A stretch of 64,000 nucleotides of DNA, from the NCBI GenBank assembly GCA_013396525.1, contig VWYX01001259.1:146318-210317 (forward strand). The letters run 5' to 3'. This document shows positions 10,341 through 22,447 of this stretch, piece after piece. How positions within the stretch are numbered: the stretch's first letter is position 1; each line of letters starts with the position of its first letter. A program made the translations under genes and the position numbers. The notes beneath the pieces were generated by a model. It was given only the letters and a program-made list of their open reading frames with translations. It was not told the origin of the DNA and ran no database searches. The stretch comes from Chaetorhynchus papuensis. Its lineage: Eukaryota > Chordata > Aves > Passeriformes > Rhipiduridae.

Positions 10341-12504
10341 TTAACCAGGTCTTACCTCAGCTTCTCCTGTATATATTTCTGAAAGAAAACCAAAAAAAAA
10401 TTGTGAGAGACTACCAAATGGACCCATGCACTTTAAAAATAAAGGATAAAGCTCAATAATTGCAGTAAGTAATCTGCAAAGCTAGGAAGTACTTTTCCTA
10501 TGTCTACCTGGTATCAATCAGCATGGTGTCTTATGAGCTACAAAACTATTCTAAGCAGTATTTATGGTGACAAAGAAAGGAAAACAGAGAACCAAATAAA
10601 ATTATTCAGCTACAAGCACTTTAAAATAAACTTCTTACAAAGCTCAGGGGATTATTTAGACTTTCAGTCTTTTGTAAGTTGTTACTGTTTTGACTTGCGT
10701 GGAAAAGAAAGCTGCAATTACCTAAAAGTATAAACTCACTGCTGTGCTAAGTTTCAGCTCTCTTCTTTGAAATATTGCAGGTTACTAATTACAGTTTGAG
10801 TGCCAAAATAAACTTATTAGGTTAGCAAATGCCTTTTTAAAGGGAGTTGAAAGAACAGAATTTATGTTGAGGTGAAAGAGATTCTTGTGAAATTTCTAAA
10901 CAACAGTCTCTCAACTGCTATGGTAAATGCCTTGTAAATTGCATAAATTCCCACTGTGTAGTATGAACATTCAAAATTAAAGTGGTGTTTGGCTGAAAAA
11001 ATATTGAAATGAAAAATGCTGGAGATGTTGGAAAGTTAATTTCTGTTTCCCTGGAGATGATTAGGCACTGAATAAGAAGCTATGACTAAGTAAACTGTAG
11101 GAAAGTTAAAGGTTTTTTCATTTTATTTTTGACTACATCGTTGTCTCAGTTTAAAAAATGGCTATTTTAAAAGTTGCCAAGTTCGGGGGTATGAATATAA
11201 AACATTTCCATAGCTGTATCTATGTGTGACATCTACAGGACGTAAAGAAATATGTCTTCAAAATTACTCAAATAGGTTACATAAATACATGCTGGTAAGA
11301 CAAATGAAAATGATATTTTGAAATTTGCATATGGCATAATTTAAGGTATGTGTCATTGGAAACATTTCCTTATTTAATGATCCCTCCTTGGAGAATATGT
11401 CCTTGAGCAGTAAGGACATATTTCTCCCCTTTTTAAAGTTAATTTGCCTCATCAACTCCCTTAAAGTGCAAGTCATAGTATCTAAAACAATAAACTATTA
11501 TCAGGCTTTATCACAGTGATGCCAGCTTTTGAGTGATGGGCTTAACATTGAAAATGGAATGTGTACCTTAAGATGCATAAAAAGTGTATATTTTCAAGGA
11601 TCAGACTTTATGTTTCAGTTCTGATGTACAAAACACAATAAAGGATGATAGAACATGTTTTGTTCCATTGCCATATTTTTCAGAGGTACATAGTTGATAT
11701 TAGTATTGCCTGTGATTTACTTATCCCGATTTCTGTAAAAATGGGAGAGCTATGGTCTGTAGATTTTTTTTCTTTAAAGGTCATTAAAAGCAGAATTCTT
11801 TTTGTATGTTGCGACATACATAGTAAACACCATAAATCTTCTCCTTATAACCCTTTTGAAAAATTATATCAATGATACAGATAGATATTAAAGATTCAGT
11901 TGCTGGTTTCTGTCTGCAGATACTGGTTATTTGAAAACTATATAAGCTAACACAGAGTAACTCACAGCTTGTGCCTTAGATGTAATAAGCATTCAGCAAG
12001 AACTAATGACTAATACGAAGGAGTAATGTGCAAATGGTCTCACAGTTTCCAAAAATGAGAAGAGAGCAGGAAGGGAACCATCATACCATCCTGAGTCATC
12101 AGGGGCACCACGTTGTCCCTCAGTATGGCACATCTTCAGACTGTGAGCAGTCAATAAATCCACATGGGATCATGTGCTAATGAAGTGTGCCAAAGCAATA
12201 CAAATCTGTAAGCTCAGCAATAGGCAGTGTTATTGAACTTAACCCAAAAGGTGAAGTAGAAGGATCTTCACAATTACTTTTTAAACTCTGACTACTTAGT
12301 TTCTGACATGGAACAAGTAAAGCATGGGACCTGATGCAAATCTGATGGTGTTGGCTAGCAATTACATTCTGGAGCTGGAAAAGAATAGGGAGATAAAACA
12401 TCTTGCTTGAAGTTATTTTCTACCTCAGCTATTTATATCTCCTGAAGGGTTTAAGAGACTGCATTTGCAAAACCTGTGTTTTCTGAAATCTCCCCCCTTC
12501 CCTT
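10341..12504. other. Unique AT-rich non-coding stretch
   Basis: No gene or repeat is recognised. The 70-77 codon frames at 10500-10733, 11264-11476 and 11645-11875 have no recognisable domain. Confidence 0.55.
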
Positions 12505-12572
12505 TGTATGTATGTATACATATATACACACACACACATATATATATATATGCACACACAAACACACACACC
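12505..12572. repeat. Compound TGTA / CA / TA microsatellite
   Basis: Successive runs of TGTA, TA, CA and TA units, then CA again with an interrupting A. The alternating purine-pyrimidine sequence is over 60 bp long. The 89-codon frame at 12476-12745 runs through it (YTYIHTHTYIYICTHKHTH) and owes its length to the stop-free repeat. Confidence 0.93.
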
Positions 12573-15464
12573 CTGGTAAATCTTATTTATTAATCATATC
12601 AGGGGTTTTTATTTATTTATTTAGGCTACAGCTTGTTCTATATATGGGTATTCTGGCACTAATTATAGAACAGATTGTGTTGGGATTTCTACAGGACTGC
12701 ACTATGGCAATACAGATTAAGCAATTAACCTTGATGTCACTGTAATTATTAAGATACTTTAGCAAAATGAACTAATTTCCCCACAGGATGTTCTGCTGAA
12801 ATCAACTTCCACTCTTTTTAAGATGCCAAAATAGAAAATGTTAATGGAAAACTAAGTTTGCAATTTTTGTAATGTGCTGGGCATTTTCAGCGGTCATCTT
12901 TTAGTGTTTCACACAGCAGTTCACCCCAAACTCACAAATACATGTTTTCATAATAGATAAATAAAAATACATAAAATTATATTCTATGGAGGCCATTGAA
13001 AAAATAGGAAAGAAAAAAGGAAAAGATAATACATCATCACTTGGTGCCTTTACCATGCAACTTCTAACCTTAAAATTCTAAAATATACAGCCAAGGGAAA
13101 CCAGCTTGTATTTACATTCTGTACACTATTCAGGTAATAAAACTAACATCCAATATAAAAACGTTATATTCTAAACTCTACTATATTAGAAACACATTAA
13201 TAGGAAATATTTTGTCTTCATATTTACATATATATACTTAAATTCTAAATTACTCATAGTTGCCTTATTACTTCAGTTTATTAAAACTAAATTTATCCCA
13301 AATGCTACTTAGTTAACTTGCTCAAATATGAAGTAAATATTAATCTAAAAAAAGATTTTTTAAAATCTCATTATTATGGTATTTTATATGTATAAAACAA
13401 TACCTGTCCTGCAGAAAATTTTTGTAAAAAACCCCATTTTCTTGAGTCAACAATTACATTTCGATCATTACATGTAATGGTATTAAGAATAATTGCAAAA
13501 GCAAAATATTATACACTCAAAGGAAAAAAATTAGGCCAGAAGCAGGTATTACTTTACTATATTATTTAAATAGTTTTTTTAGAAAATTTTCTCTGTTTTA
13601 AAATACTTTTTTTGAAGACAAATTTGAATGTATTTCAATTAGTATTTAAAATTATGGGTAATTACTTGGTAAACTAATGAAATACACATTTGGAATAATT
13701 ATTGCCATAAAATTAATTATATCTATATTACAATAAAGTGTAGACATTACTGTTATTAAGAGGTTTAATTTACTTTCCTATGTAGAAATAAAACAACAGA
13801 AGAAAAATGGTGAACATGAAGACACAAAAATCTTAATTATTTTTAGATTAGGAAAAAAACATAGTTTTTATAATTTTTCTAGCGCAGCACATTTGCACAG
13901 TACTGAAGACTGCTCAAGCAGCTACTTCAATTATGAATGGAACTGAAGCTATTAGCAGTTGCATTGGTAATTCTTCAAATAATGTCTTTTTTTCAAAAGG
14001 AGGAACAGTCCTTGAAATTCTGCATTCTCTACTTCAAAGTAGAGTCATTTTTTTCTTTTCTTCAAACCTTGATGAAGTTGAAGGGAAGAATATTTAGATA
14101 ATATGTAGGCTTTGCCAGGCTATTTCCTGGGTATACCTATTTAGAAGAACTCAGAACTTTTTTTTTTTTAAACTGTTTTATTTTATTGGAAAAAAAAAGA
14201 TGTGTAGGTTTCCTGTGATTTGTTTTGTTTTGAGAACAGTGGAATATTTACAGACACTTGAGTAGACAGAGATGCAGCTGCACTGGAGCCATTTATGCAG
14301 GCATGTGTAAAAAAAAATGAAATGGAAAAATTAAGAAAATCTTAACTAACCCATTTAGGATACCGAAGAATTTACAGTGCTCTACAAAGAAAGGGAAATT
14401 TAACCTACAATTGTCTCTTTCTGCAACAACCACTGTTTTGATTGAAAACTACAATAGGACTGCTCTAACTGTGTCAAGCAGGGCCTGTACCTGATTGCTC
14501 CCAGCAAAGGGCAACCTCATTTCTCTCTTGCCCTGTCCTACAGAAGTCATTGCTAAAAGCAGTAGTTTCAGTAGCATATTCTCAAGAGATGCTAGCAGAA
14601 CACAGCAATCCACTGCTGACTATTTGTGGCCATTTGCATCTACGATTTGCTCCAAATTTTTTTTCTTCAGTAACACGTTTTTTCACTTGACTGTATTTCA
14701 CTTCTTTCCTCTGATTTGAAGATATTTGTATTAATGGAAAACCATGTCCATTTTTAATATGTTACAAGTTTCAGTGTATTTTAATGTGCCTGTAATATCC
14801 CAAAGAAAATATTCTATACAGCATTTAATAATGAGAATTATTTGTTAGTAGTTCTGTTAATGAGTTGGGTATTACTGACTCGAAATACTTAAGTAAGTGC
14901 TTTGAAGGTGTTCCAACAATGAGGTGACAGATACCTTCCAGACAAGTATGACAAATACCCAAGTTATATGAAGAAATAGGAAAATTACAAAGAAGTGAAA
15001 TGATTCATTGGGATCCCTGCAAGAGCCGAATGCAGGAAAATAAAGGAAAAAAAAAAAGAGACAATATACAGAACTACTCTGAGGTGAGTTATAGCGTGTT
15101 GAATAATCATAGTTATTTAACATTTTGTTTGTTTAGTCTTTTTTTTTTTGTCAGGTTTTTAATAAGTGTAATAGATATATTTACAAACACAGGTGCTTTT
15201 TCTTCTCATTGACTGCCATAGGGAACAATATTGTTATGGTATTATACATTAGCCATTATGTTTACCTACTGAAAATATTTCTAAAAGTGTGCATTTCCAT
15301 TTCTGCAATGTGTGACTATGTGATTCTGTAATACACAGCATGAACTTTATGCCTTCTCATCTCAGGGCCCAAAACACAAGCCTTAGGTTTCCTTTCTCCT
15401 TGACTGGGATGTTTTTCTCCATTCTTTTTCTCTTTCATGTACGTGTTTGATCCTTGTTTGGCCG
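12573..15464. other. Unique, very AT-rich non-coding stretch
   Basis: No gene is seen. The part from about 13140 to 13880 is particularly AT-rich, with several TAATTA or AATTAA motifs. Homopolymer runs occur at about 14160-14170 (T) and 15043-15058 (A/G). Confidence 0.55.
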
Positions 15465-15742
15465 GCTCTTGCCAGCCATTCAGGTGAGCAAGGGGTGGTC
15501 ACAGGGCCATCTGCCGGCAATTGAAACGTCTCTGGGGAGCACAAGCAGCAGACGCAGGTGAGCAGGGTGTGGTGCGCCAGTTCGAGCAGGCAGGGCGGGC
15601 AGGAAGGGCGCAGCCACCCTCCCAGCTCCTGGTGGAGGGCTGTGTGTTAGGTAGGTGTGGTGTTTTGTTTGGGGGCTTTCTTTGGTTTGATTTGGGGTTT
15701 TTTTTTTGGGTTTGGGTTTTTTTTTCCCAACTAGATCCAGCA

Positions 15743-15856
15743 ATGATTTACAAACCGTCAAAAGCCATTGCTGCTGCTGCCAGCACGAGTGTGCTGACCC
15801 AGATAGAACCCCCAAGCACGCAGCTGTCCGGGCCCCTGGCTGCAGGGAGTGTCTGA
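15743..15856 (+). pseudogene. CR1 ORF1 amino-terminal remnant
   Basis: A 37-residue open frame starting MIYKPSKAIAAAAST and ending GPLAAGSV before TGA. It follows a T-rich tract and GC-rich leader, and ends by a frameshift relative to the next ORF1 piece. In intact CR1, ORF1 encodes a nucleic-acid-binding protein. This piece could only be a short peptide. Confidence 0.65.
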
Positions 15857-15867
15857 CCCTGCTGTAA

Positions 15868-16080
15868 GGACCAGAGCACTGTGCAAAAGCGCGGTGTGAG
15901 CAGGTGAGGGGTCTGCTCTGTCTAGCGGCAGAGCTTAAGGAAGGAGTGGAACGGCTGAGTGTTAGGGAGAGTGAAAGACAAATAGGCTGGTGGAGTTACA
16001 CCCTTCCAATCCTGGGCTCAGCACGAGTCAGAGGAGTTCTGCCTGTCTTGTCATCAGCAGAGGAGGAGACCCAGCAGTAG
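15868..16080 (+). pseudogene. CR1 ORF1 coiled-coil remnant
   Basis: A frame open from 15868 (after TAA at 15865-15867) to TAG at 16078-16080 contains CEQVRGLLCLAAELKEGVER, then an RES-ER pattern and WWSYTLPIL. This resembles the heptad-rich central part of avian CR1 ORF1. It has no start codon of its own and is fused to 3' UTR sequence right after the stop, marking the internal deletion junction. Confidence 0.68.
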
Positions 16081-16465
16081 GGGGCTGTTCAGCCCGGAGG
16101 AAAAAAGGCTCCGGGGAGACCTTATCATTGTCAACCACTACCGGAAAGGAGGCTGTAACCAGGCGAGGGTCAATCTCTACGCCCAGGCAATTCTCCATGG
16201 AACAAAAGTACACAAATTGTGCGAGGGGATGTTTAGGTTGGACATTAGGATGAATTTCTTCACAGAAAGGGTGATTTGGCATTGGAATGTGCTGCCAAGG
16301 GAGGTGGTGAAGGCACAGTCCCTGGAAGTATTTAAGATTGGATGTGGCACTCAGTGCCATGGTCTGGTTGATGAGGTGGTGTTAGGTCATAGGTTGGACT
16401 CAATGTTCCCAAAGGTCTTTTCCAACCTAGTTGATTCTGTGATTCTCTGATTCAGTGATTTTTTT

Positions 16466-16841
16466 TTTTCATCCTTTTGTCAAAGGTCCTTGATTTTTCC
16501 TTCCCTCCTGTACTGACATTACAATATAGTTTTTCTTTTAAATAATCAATTACTTATTTCACAATTGGCTGCCCAATAGTGGATGGACAATTTGTTTCAC
16601 TAGTTTCTGCTGCTCAGAGCTGAAAATGTTATCACCTTGTTTTCTTATTATGCCATTTGAATTTCTATTCAGATTCAGTAAAGTCATAACATGGCTTCAC
16701 AAATAAACATATTCAACACAGTTTTTTCTTCTCTAAGCATTTCCATAGCCAATACGTTTCTGACATTTATGTAATATTCTTTTATTTTTATATGGGCAAT
16801 GTAATCAATTAATTACAATGGGGAAAGAATAATTTCTCCAA
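16466..16841. other. Unique AT-rich non-coding stretch
   Basis: No gene or repeat is recognised between the CR1 tail and the palindrome pair. Confidence 0.55.
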
Positions 16842-16862
16842 AATTCTCTGAATCAGAGAATT
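16842..16862. repeat. Perfect 10-bp-arm palindrome
   Basis: The arms AATTCTCTGA (16842-16851) and TCAGAGAATT (16853-16862) are exact reverse complements around a single central A. Confidence 0.95.
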
Positions 16863-16874
16863 CATAATTTATGT

Positions 16875-16915
16875 GTTTTTGACACATAAACATAAAGCGT
16901 TTATGTGTCAAAAAC
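16875..16915. repeat. Perfect 17-bp inverted repeat with 7-nt loop
   Basis: The arm at 16875-16891 (GTTTTTGACACATAAAC) and its exact reverse complement at 16899-16915 flank a 7-base spacer at 16892-16898. A further TTATGTGT copy at 16869-16876 overlaps the left arm, so alternative folds are possible. Confidence 0.95.
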
Positions 16916-19790
16916 TAGATACATAAAACTGTGAAGGAAGATGGTATCTTATTGTCTGTGTCAGGAAAGTGAAAGATCCTATTAATTTTTTTTAAGCTAA
17001 AAATGACCTAATTACTCAATTCAGACCTAATAGTAATTGAAGAAAAATTCAGAAATCTACACTTTGTAATTTTACATATTCATTTAATGACTGTAGGTAC
17101 TTTCCTAATCAACCTACAAGTCAGATGTACGGACTCTCTTAAAAAGTTATTATTTTTGTGATTTCTAGCAGTGTTTCTATGAATACCTCTGCACAGACTT
17201 CCTCATAACTGAAACTTTGATTTTTTTTTTTTTAATAAACAAGAAGTAATGCAAGAAAGAAAAGTGATATTAAATACAAATAAATTATCTCTGGTTCATG
17301 GATCTGTAAAATGCAGACATGTGGATGTTAATCAAATGTTTTGAGAAAGTTAGTTACAGACAGTATAAGGAAAAAAAAAATGATATCCATTTATCATCTT
17401 GCATATGTTTATGCTTTCTGAAACCTTTTGGAATATATGGGCCTGCCAGGAAAACACCGCCTACAGTCTGATGTAAATTAAATCCTTTAGACTGACATTA
17501 AGACTTGTTTAAACAACCGTAAAACTGACATGTTTAAAGAAAAACATCAATTTGTTTTTCATTACTTTTGTAATTCTCTAGGTTATCTTTTTTTCTTAAG
17601 AAGTAAGGCAGATTCAAAACTGTTATTCTAAACCAAATGCAATTGAACGGAATCTCCAGAATACTAATTTCTGAAGCCTTTCCTGTAAACAAGCAGCAAG
17701 ATAAAGGAAAGAAACAAAAAACCTGAAAGAACTGAAAATAAAAGGTTCAAGTTAAATAAGAACTTACTATTATTTTTTAAAAAAGGGCTTCAGGAGGTTC
17801 TCAATCATACCACTATATTAGGGAAAAGAAGAGAAACCATATGGTACTAAACTGTTTGAAAAAGGTAAGAGGAAAAATGTCTTCATAATATTTTCTTTTT
17901 CAAATATGTCTTTATATGTAAAATACTAAACAAAAGAGAAATTACCTTGCTTCACCTAATTTTAATCTATAGTCCTTTAAGACATACACACTGCCAACTG
18001 AAACAGGAGGAAATGCTATCATAAAACAATCACCTCCACATACACTGTCATTATTCTTCTCTCAACTTTGATGTTATCTTCATAAATTTTAAGATGTCAT
18101 ATCTCTCAGCTTTGCTGGATGAGATCAGTTTCTTAGATCAAAGAATTTTTGAGATGTTATAAAAGTTACTAAAAGCTGTGTAGAAATGTGAGTTATCTAA
18201 GAGTACCTATTAGTACTGCAGCAACGCTTGTATTTTTCTGTCATTCATAATGTTGCATGAGAATAAAACCTCACTAAGTACATTTTGAGCCCTTGGGGAC
18301 ATATATATAAATATACATATATAATTGTTGTTTCATTAAATAATCTTTTCAGCCCAACCTTTTCTAGGATATTGACAGTTTGGGGTTGTTTGTTTGGGTG
18401 AGGTGTTTTTTGGTGGTTTATTTTGTTTTTGAGATTAGATGGTAATAGAAGAAAGCTGGTTCCCTTTGTTTTGCTTTCACCTACATGTCATTTCCCTGTA
18501 ACAAAGGAAAAAGCTAAAAGGAAGCAGCCTTTATGAGAATTCCACTCCATAGATTAATAAAGACTACAGCAGCATTTTTAGAAATCCAGAAGCTTAAAAC
18601 ATTCTTTTTTCACATTGTTCATTTACAAGGATATCTACCACACTGAAATATTTAACTGCCAAGAATATGTCACCTACAGTATGATGCAAAAGAAAATATT
18701 GATTTTAAATGTAAACACACCTCTGTGGTGGCGTTAACAAGTTCCTCATTTTGTTTATGTATTGCTGGCAAGTGTAGAGAATGCTGTTTAACCTACACAT
18801 AAGTTGATGTAACCTTTTCTGAATGAGGAGCCATCACTAATAAGACTGTTTGACGTGTTACAACAAGATGTTCACTGGACTAATGTGAACATATTGATGG
18901 CATGGCTTTCCTGAGCCTACTATATAGCACTAGTTTTCTCCAAGTCAAATGAAATCAGACTGTTGGTCATAAAGAACTTGAAACTTGTGTCATGAGAATT
19001 TGCTTTTGATGGGTTTGCTGTAAAGATGTATTTTCTGGTTCAAATCCCTCAGCCTACTTATCACTTCTTCCCCTCTCATTAGCAGATAGCAGCACAAGAA
19101 CCATGCTTCTCAGTCATTTCTCAATTAATTTGCATGATACCACAGGGTTTTCTGAACCTCTCATTTAATATCTGACCTTATCAGTAGTATTACTAGTAAT
19201 TTTTGCAGATTCTTTTCTCTCTTATGATCTCTCACCAACGGTATTTCAACATCATGAAAAAGTATAAAATTAGAAATTGTCACCTCAGATCCCATTTGAT
19301 ACCTGTAGGGACCCTGTAGTGGAAAATGGAAAAGGGTCCTTAACATGAGGCAGAACACTAAAACTTAATTATACCCTACAACGTTCACACTTTAAAATAA
19401 GATACATCGATTTAACTACTCTCCTCTTCTTTTTTTATTCCTTCCTCTATTCATTCCTTTTATTTCTTTCTTTTGGAGCAATCATCCTGACTTTTTGGTC
19501 CCATTTCATATCAACTTTTGAGAAAATTATCTATAAACTGAAAAAGCACTCAGATAAGATGACAAAGTTCTGATACGTCCTTCAGGGTGACCACAGATAT
19601 AAATTTTATATTTGAAACTTCTACAAGAAATTCTTATCCAAAGAGATAAGGACAATTTGAAAAAGTATTAAAAAGTCTTTCCCTAATATTTTTACATTTG
19701 CCCTTCAACAGTTACAAAAACTGCAGTTTTGTTGGGATGTTGACCAGACATCTTCTTAGGCTTCTATAGGCTATTTTCTATTCTAGTTAG
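16916..19790. other. Unique AT-rich non-coding stretch
   Basis: No gene is recognised. There is a T-run at 17220-17233, an AT microsatellite-like patch at 18300-18326, and a pyrimidine-rich tract at 19419-19476. Confidence 0.55.
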
Positions 19791-19870
19791 AAATCACAGA
19801 ATTAAAGATTCCAGGACTCAAAGTGAGCTGAAAAGACCACCTAGTCCCTATCCCCTTAATCCAAAGATGG
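19791..19870 (-). mobile_element. Possible old CR1 3' tail
   Basis: The start 'aatcacagaattaaagattc' and 'gaccacctagtccctatccc' resemble the reverse complement of a CR1 3' end (ATCACAGAAT… then CATCTAGTCC). It is short and diverged, so the call is tentative. Confidence 0.42.
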
Positions 19871-20436
19871 CTTCCTTGGAAACACACTTTTATGCTGATT
19901 GCTGCATACTTCTACCAGCATTCATTTTACTGGGACAAAAACCCCATGAGCCACAGGAATATTTTTCCATGCTTAGTATTCATTTGAATGATAAAATGCT
20001 GTGATGACCAGCTCCTTAGAAAAAATGGATGAAAAATCGTGGCTTTTAAAAAGATTTAAAACATCATTATGAGGCTGGCATGGAAAGTTTTCCAGTAACA
20101 GGAAAGGTCTGTCTGCTGCAAGGAAAGGCAGAGGTCAGAGATGACAGGATTTTGAATAAAGTTTACTTTCAAGTTATTGATTTTCAGCAAATTACTCAAC
20201 TTCAGAAGAGACACTGTTAAATATACAACGTAAGTGTATATTAATTTCTTGTCAATAACATCTGGCATCTTGAAAACAAAGTAGTTATTAATATTGCAAA
20301 GGTGTCAAAGCAGGATTTTAGAGGAGAATAATGCACTTCTTTCTTTTAAAATAGTGCCATATAGGGTTATGAAATCAATGCAAACTCATTTCTAATACTG
20401 AAATTTTAATCTTATTTTGGAGACACATCAAAACAT
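19871..20436. other. Unique AT-rich non-coding stretch up to the gap
   Basis: No gene or repeat is recognised. Confidence 0.5.
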
Positions 20437-20930
20437 NNNNNNNNNNNNNNNNNNNNNNNNNNNNNNNNNNNNNNNNNNNNNNNNNNNNNNNNNNNNNNNN
20501 NNNNNNNNNNNNNNNNNNNNNNNNNNNNNNNNNNNNNNNNNNNNNNNNNNNNNNNNNNNNNNNNNNNNNNNNNNNNNNNNNNNNNNNNNNNNNNNNNNNN
20601 NNNNNNNNNNNNNNNNNNNNNNNNNNNNNNNNNNNNNNNNNNNNNNNNNNNNNNNNNNNNNNNNNNNNNNNNNNNNNNNNNNNNNNNNNNNNNNNNNNNN
20701 NNNNNNNNNNNNNNNNNNNNNNNNNNNNNNNNNNNNNNNNNNNNNNNNNNNNNNNNNNNNNNNNNNNNNNNNNNNNNNNNNNNNNNNNNNNNNNNNNNNN
20801 NNNNNNNNNNNNNNNNNNNNNNNNNNNNNNNNNNNNNNNNNNNNNNNNNNNNNNNNNNNNNNNNNNNNNNNNNNNNNNNNNNNNNNNNNNNNNNNNNNNN
20901 NNNNNNNNNNNNNNNNNNNNNNNNNNNNNN
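20437..20930. other. Assembly gap (494 N)
   Basis: A run of 494 undetermined bases. Nothing can be said about its content. Open frames crossing it are meaningless. Confidence 1.
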
Positions 20931-22447
20931 TCCAGTGAGCTCAGTACAAAACCACATGTAGGCTTCTCCCTAAAGCAGATCCCTAAATTTATAATATTCT
21001 CATGAAAAGAACTCTATGGAACAGCCCATGATTTCTTCAGGGCTCAAAGTACTGCTACCAAGCCTTGCCAAAAAAGAAGAGGTAGGAAAACAGAAAGGTT
21101 TTTGTTTTTGTTTTTTTTTAAACTCCCTATTCAGGTAATGTAGAAAATTCTGTTCCTGCTTTCACCCTCTTAAGTTGAGAACTCACTACAGGCAATGAGC
21201 AATAACATCTATTCTTTACATCCGCTGGATTTCAGACTCTACCAGAATCTCCTAAACCATAAGGCAACATTTTTTTCATCCGTAATTTCCTCTTCTTTAC
21301 ATGAACTTTTATTGGCTTGCCCACCTGTCCTAGAACTCTTAGTGTGCTATTCTGATGCTATAAAGTGTAGATATAGCAAGACCCTGGTACTACATAATAA
21401 ATTATAAGTTAATATAGTGTTCTCTCTGTATCTTCTTTTATTGTTAATTGTAGGCATTTTAAAAATCACATTTGGGGAAAATAAAAAACATCAAAAGCAT
21501 TTACATAGATATCCTTCACCTGGGAAAATTTGCATAGTTCTCATGCAATTTTCTTTACTTCATTTAGGACTATATTTTATCTCTAATTAGATTCTAAAAT
21601 GCAAAGAGCATCTCATTGACTTTTTTAGGTGTACCTAAATATTTTACCCCCAATACGCATTAAAAGTATATAGACAGTTAATGATGCAGATATGAATCTA
21701 GTGAGATTTAAAAGGATTTTACCTATCTTCAGTGAAAAAATTTCTTCTTGAAATACTTAGTGTTTCAGACTCATACATGCCTATAAACTTTCAAGTATCT
21801 ACTTTTCTGTGCTCTTCTATGTCTAAAAAAAAAATCATTATAATACTTTTAAGAAAAGAAAATGCTAAATATATTTAAATTGTGAGCAGCATAGATATTT
21901 TCGTGAACATGCCTTAGAAATCTTTCAGCAGACTCTTCTTATGCTGATACAATTTTAAAACAATCCCATGTTGACTAATTAAAGATTATTGTTTGCTGCT
22001 GAAATAACTTTTTTTCTAACATTTTTAAATATAGGTAACTACCATTCAATAAAGGCACATATATGATCATGTGCCAGTTCTGTACAAGGCTCACACAAGG
22101 TTGCGTGAACTCACAGTGCCCACAGATCTGCTTCTGTGGTGCTTAACCCATGGAGCAGCAAAAGAATGTCCCTATGTGCACTTGTCATACTGTTTAGTGA
22201 GATAGTTGAAATACCACAGTTATATATCTCTTTTCACTCTGAGGGATCTTATTCCTTTCCATAGAAAAACTAATTTGAACCTCAAACTTGTGAATTAACA
22301 TTTGGACATTGTACTCACCTAGGTCACAGTTCAGTCCTTAGTAGAGAGACAATACCCAGTGTTTTTAGGAAAAAAAAAAAGAAAAAAGTGATGTGTTGAT
22401 GACAATATTGGGCAAATCAACCTCCCATTCAAAACCTGTTCTGCTGC
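20931..22447. other. Unique AT-rich non-coding stretch
   Basis: No gene or repeat is recognised. The 70-codon frame at 21195-21407 has no known domain. Confidence 0.55.

Larger units (their letters stand above)
15465..16465 (+). mobile_element. CR1 LINE with 5' end, ORF1 remnant and 3' end but ORF2 deleted
   Basis: This copy has three parts. A GC-rich 5'UTR-like segment (about 15465-15742) is followed by ORF1 remnants. From 15743 one frame reads 'MIYKPSKAIAAAASTSVLTQ' and stops at 15856. Then from 15868 a different frame reads 'CEQVRGLLCLAAELKEGVER' and continues open to TAG at 16078-16080, resembling the coiled-coil part of avian CR1 ORF1. From about 16080 the element switches directly to the CR1 3' region: 'ctgttcagcccggagg', 'tgtttaggttggacattagg', 'tgccaagggaggtggtgaag', 'cttttccaacctagttgatt', ending in GATTCTGTGATTCTCTGATT. 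The whole endonuclease and reverse-transcriptase ORF2 is missing. The ORF1 identification rests on remembered family sequence. The left border is approximate. Confidence 0.82.

Noticed and set aside
15480..15856. Two opposite-strand 111-codon frames in GC-rich DNA
   Set aside because: They lie in the CR1 5' region; only the 15743-15856 part of the plus frame resembles ORF1, and the minus frame is a shadow.
19037..19051. GGTTCAAATCC, resembling a Pol III B box
   Set aside because: No matching A box at the usual distance and no cloverleaf, so there is no support for a tRNA or tRNA-derived SINE.
20412..20957. Open frames of 173 and 181 codons on both strands
   Set aside because: They consist almost wholly of undetermined bases in the 494-N gap.
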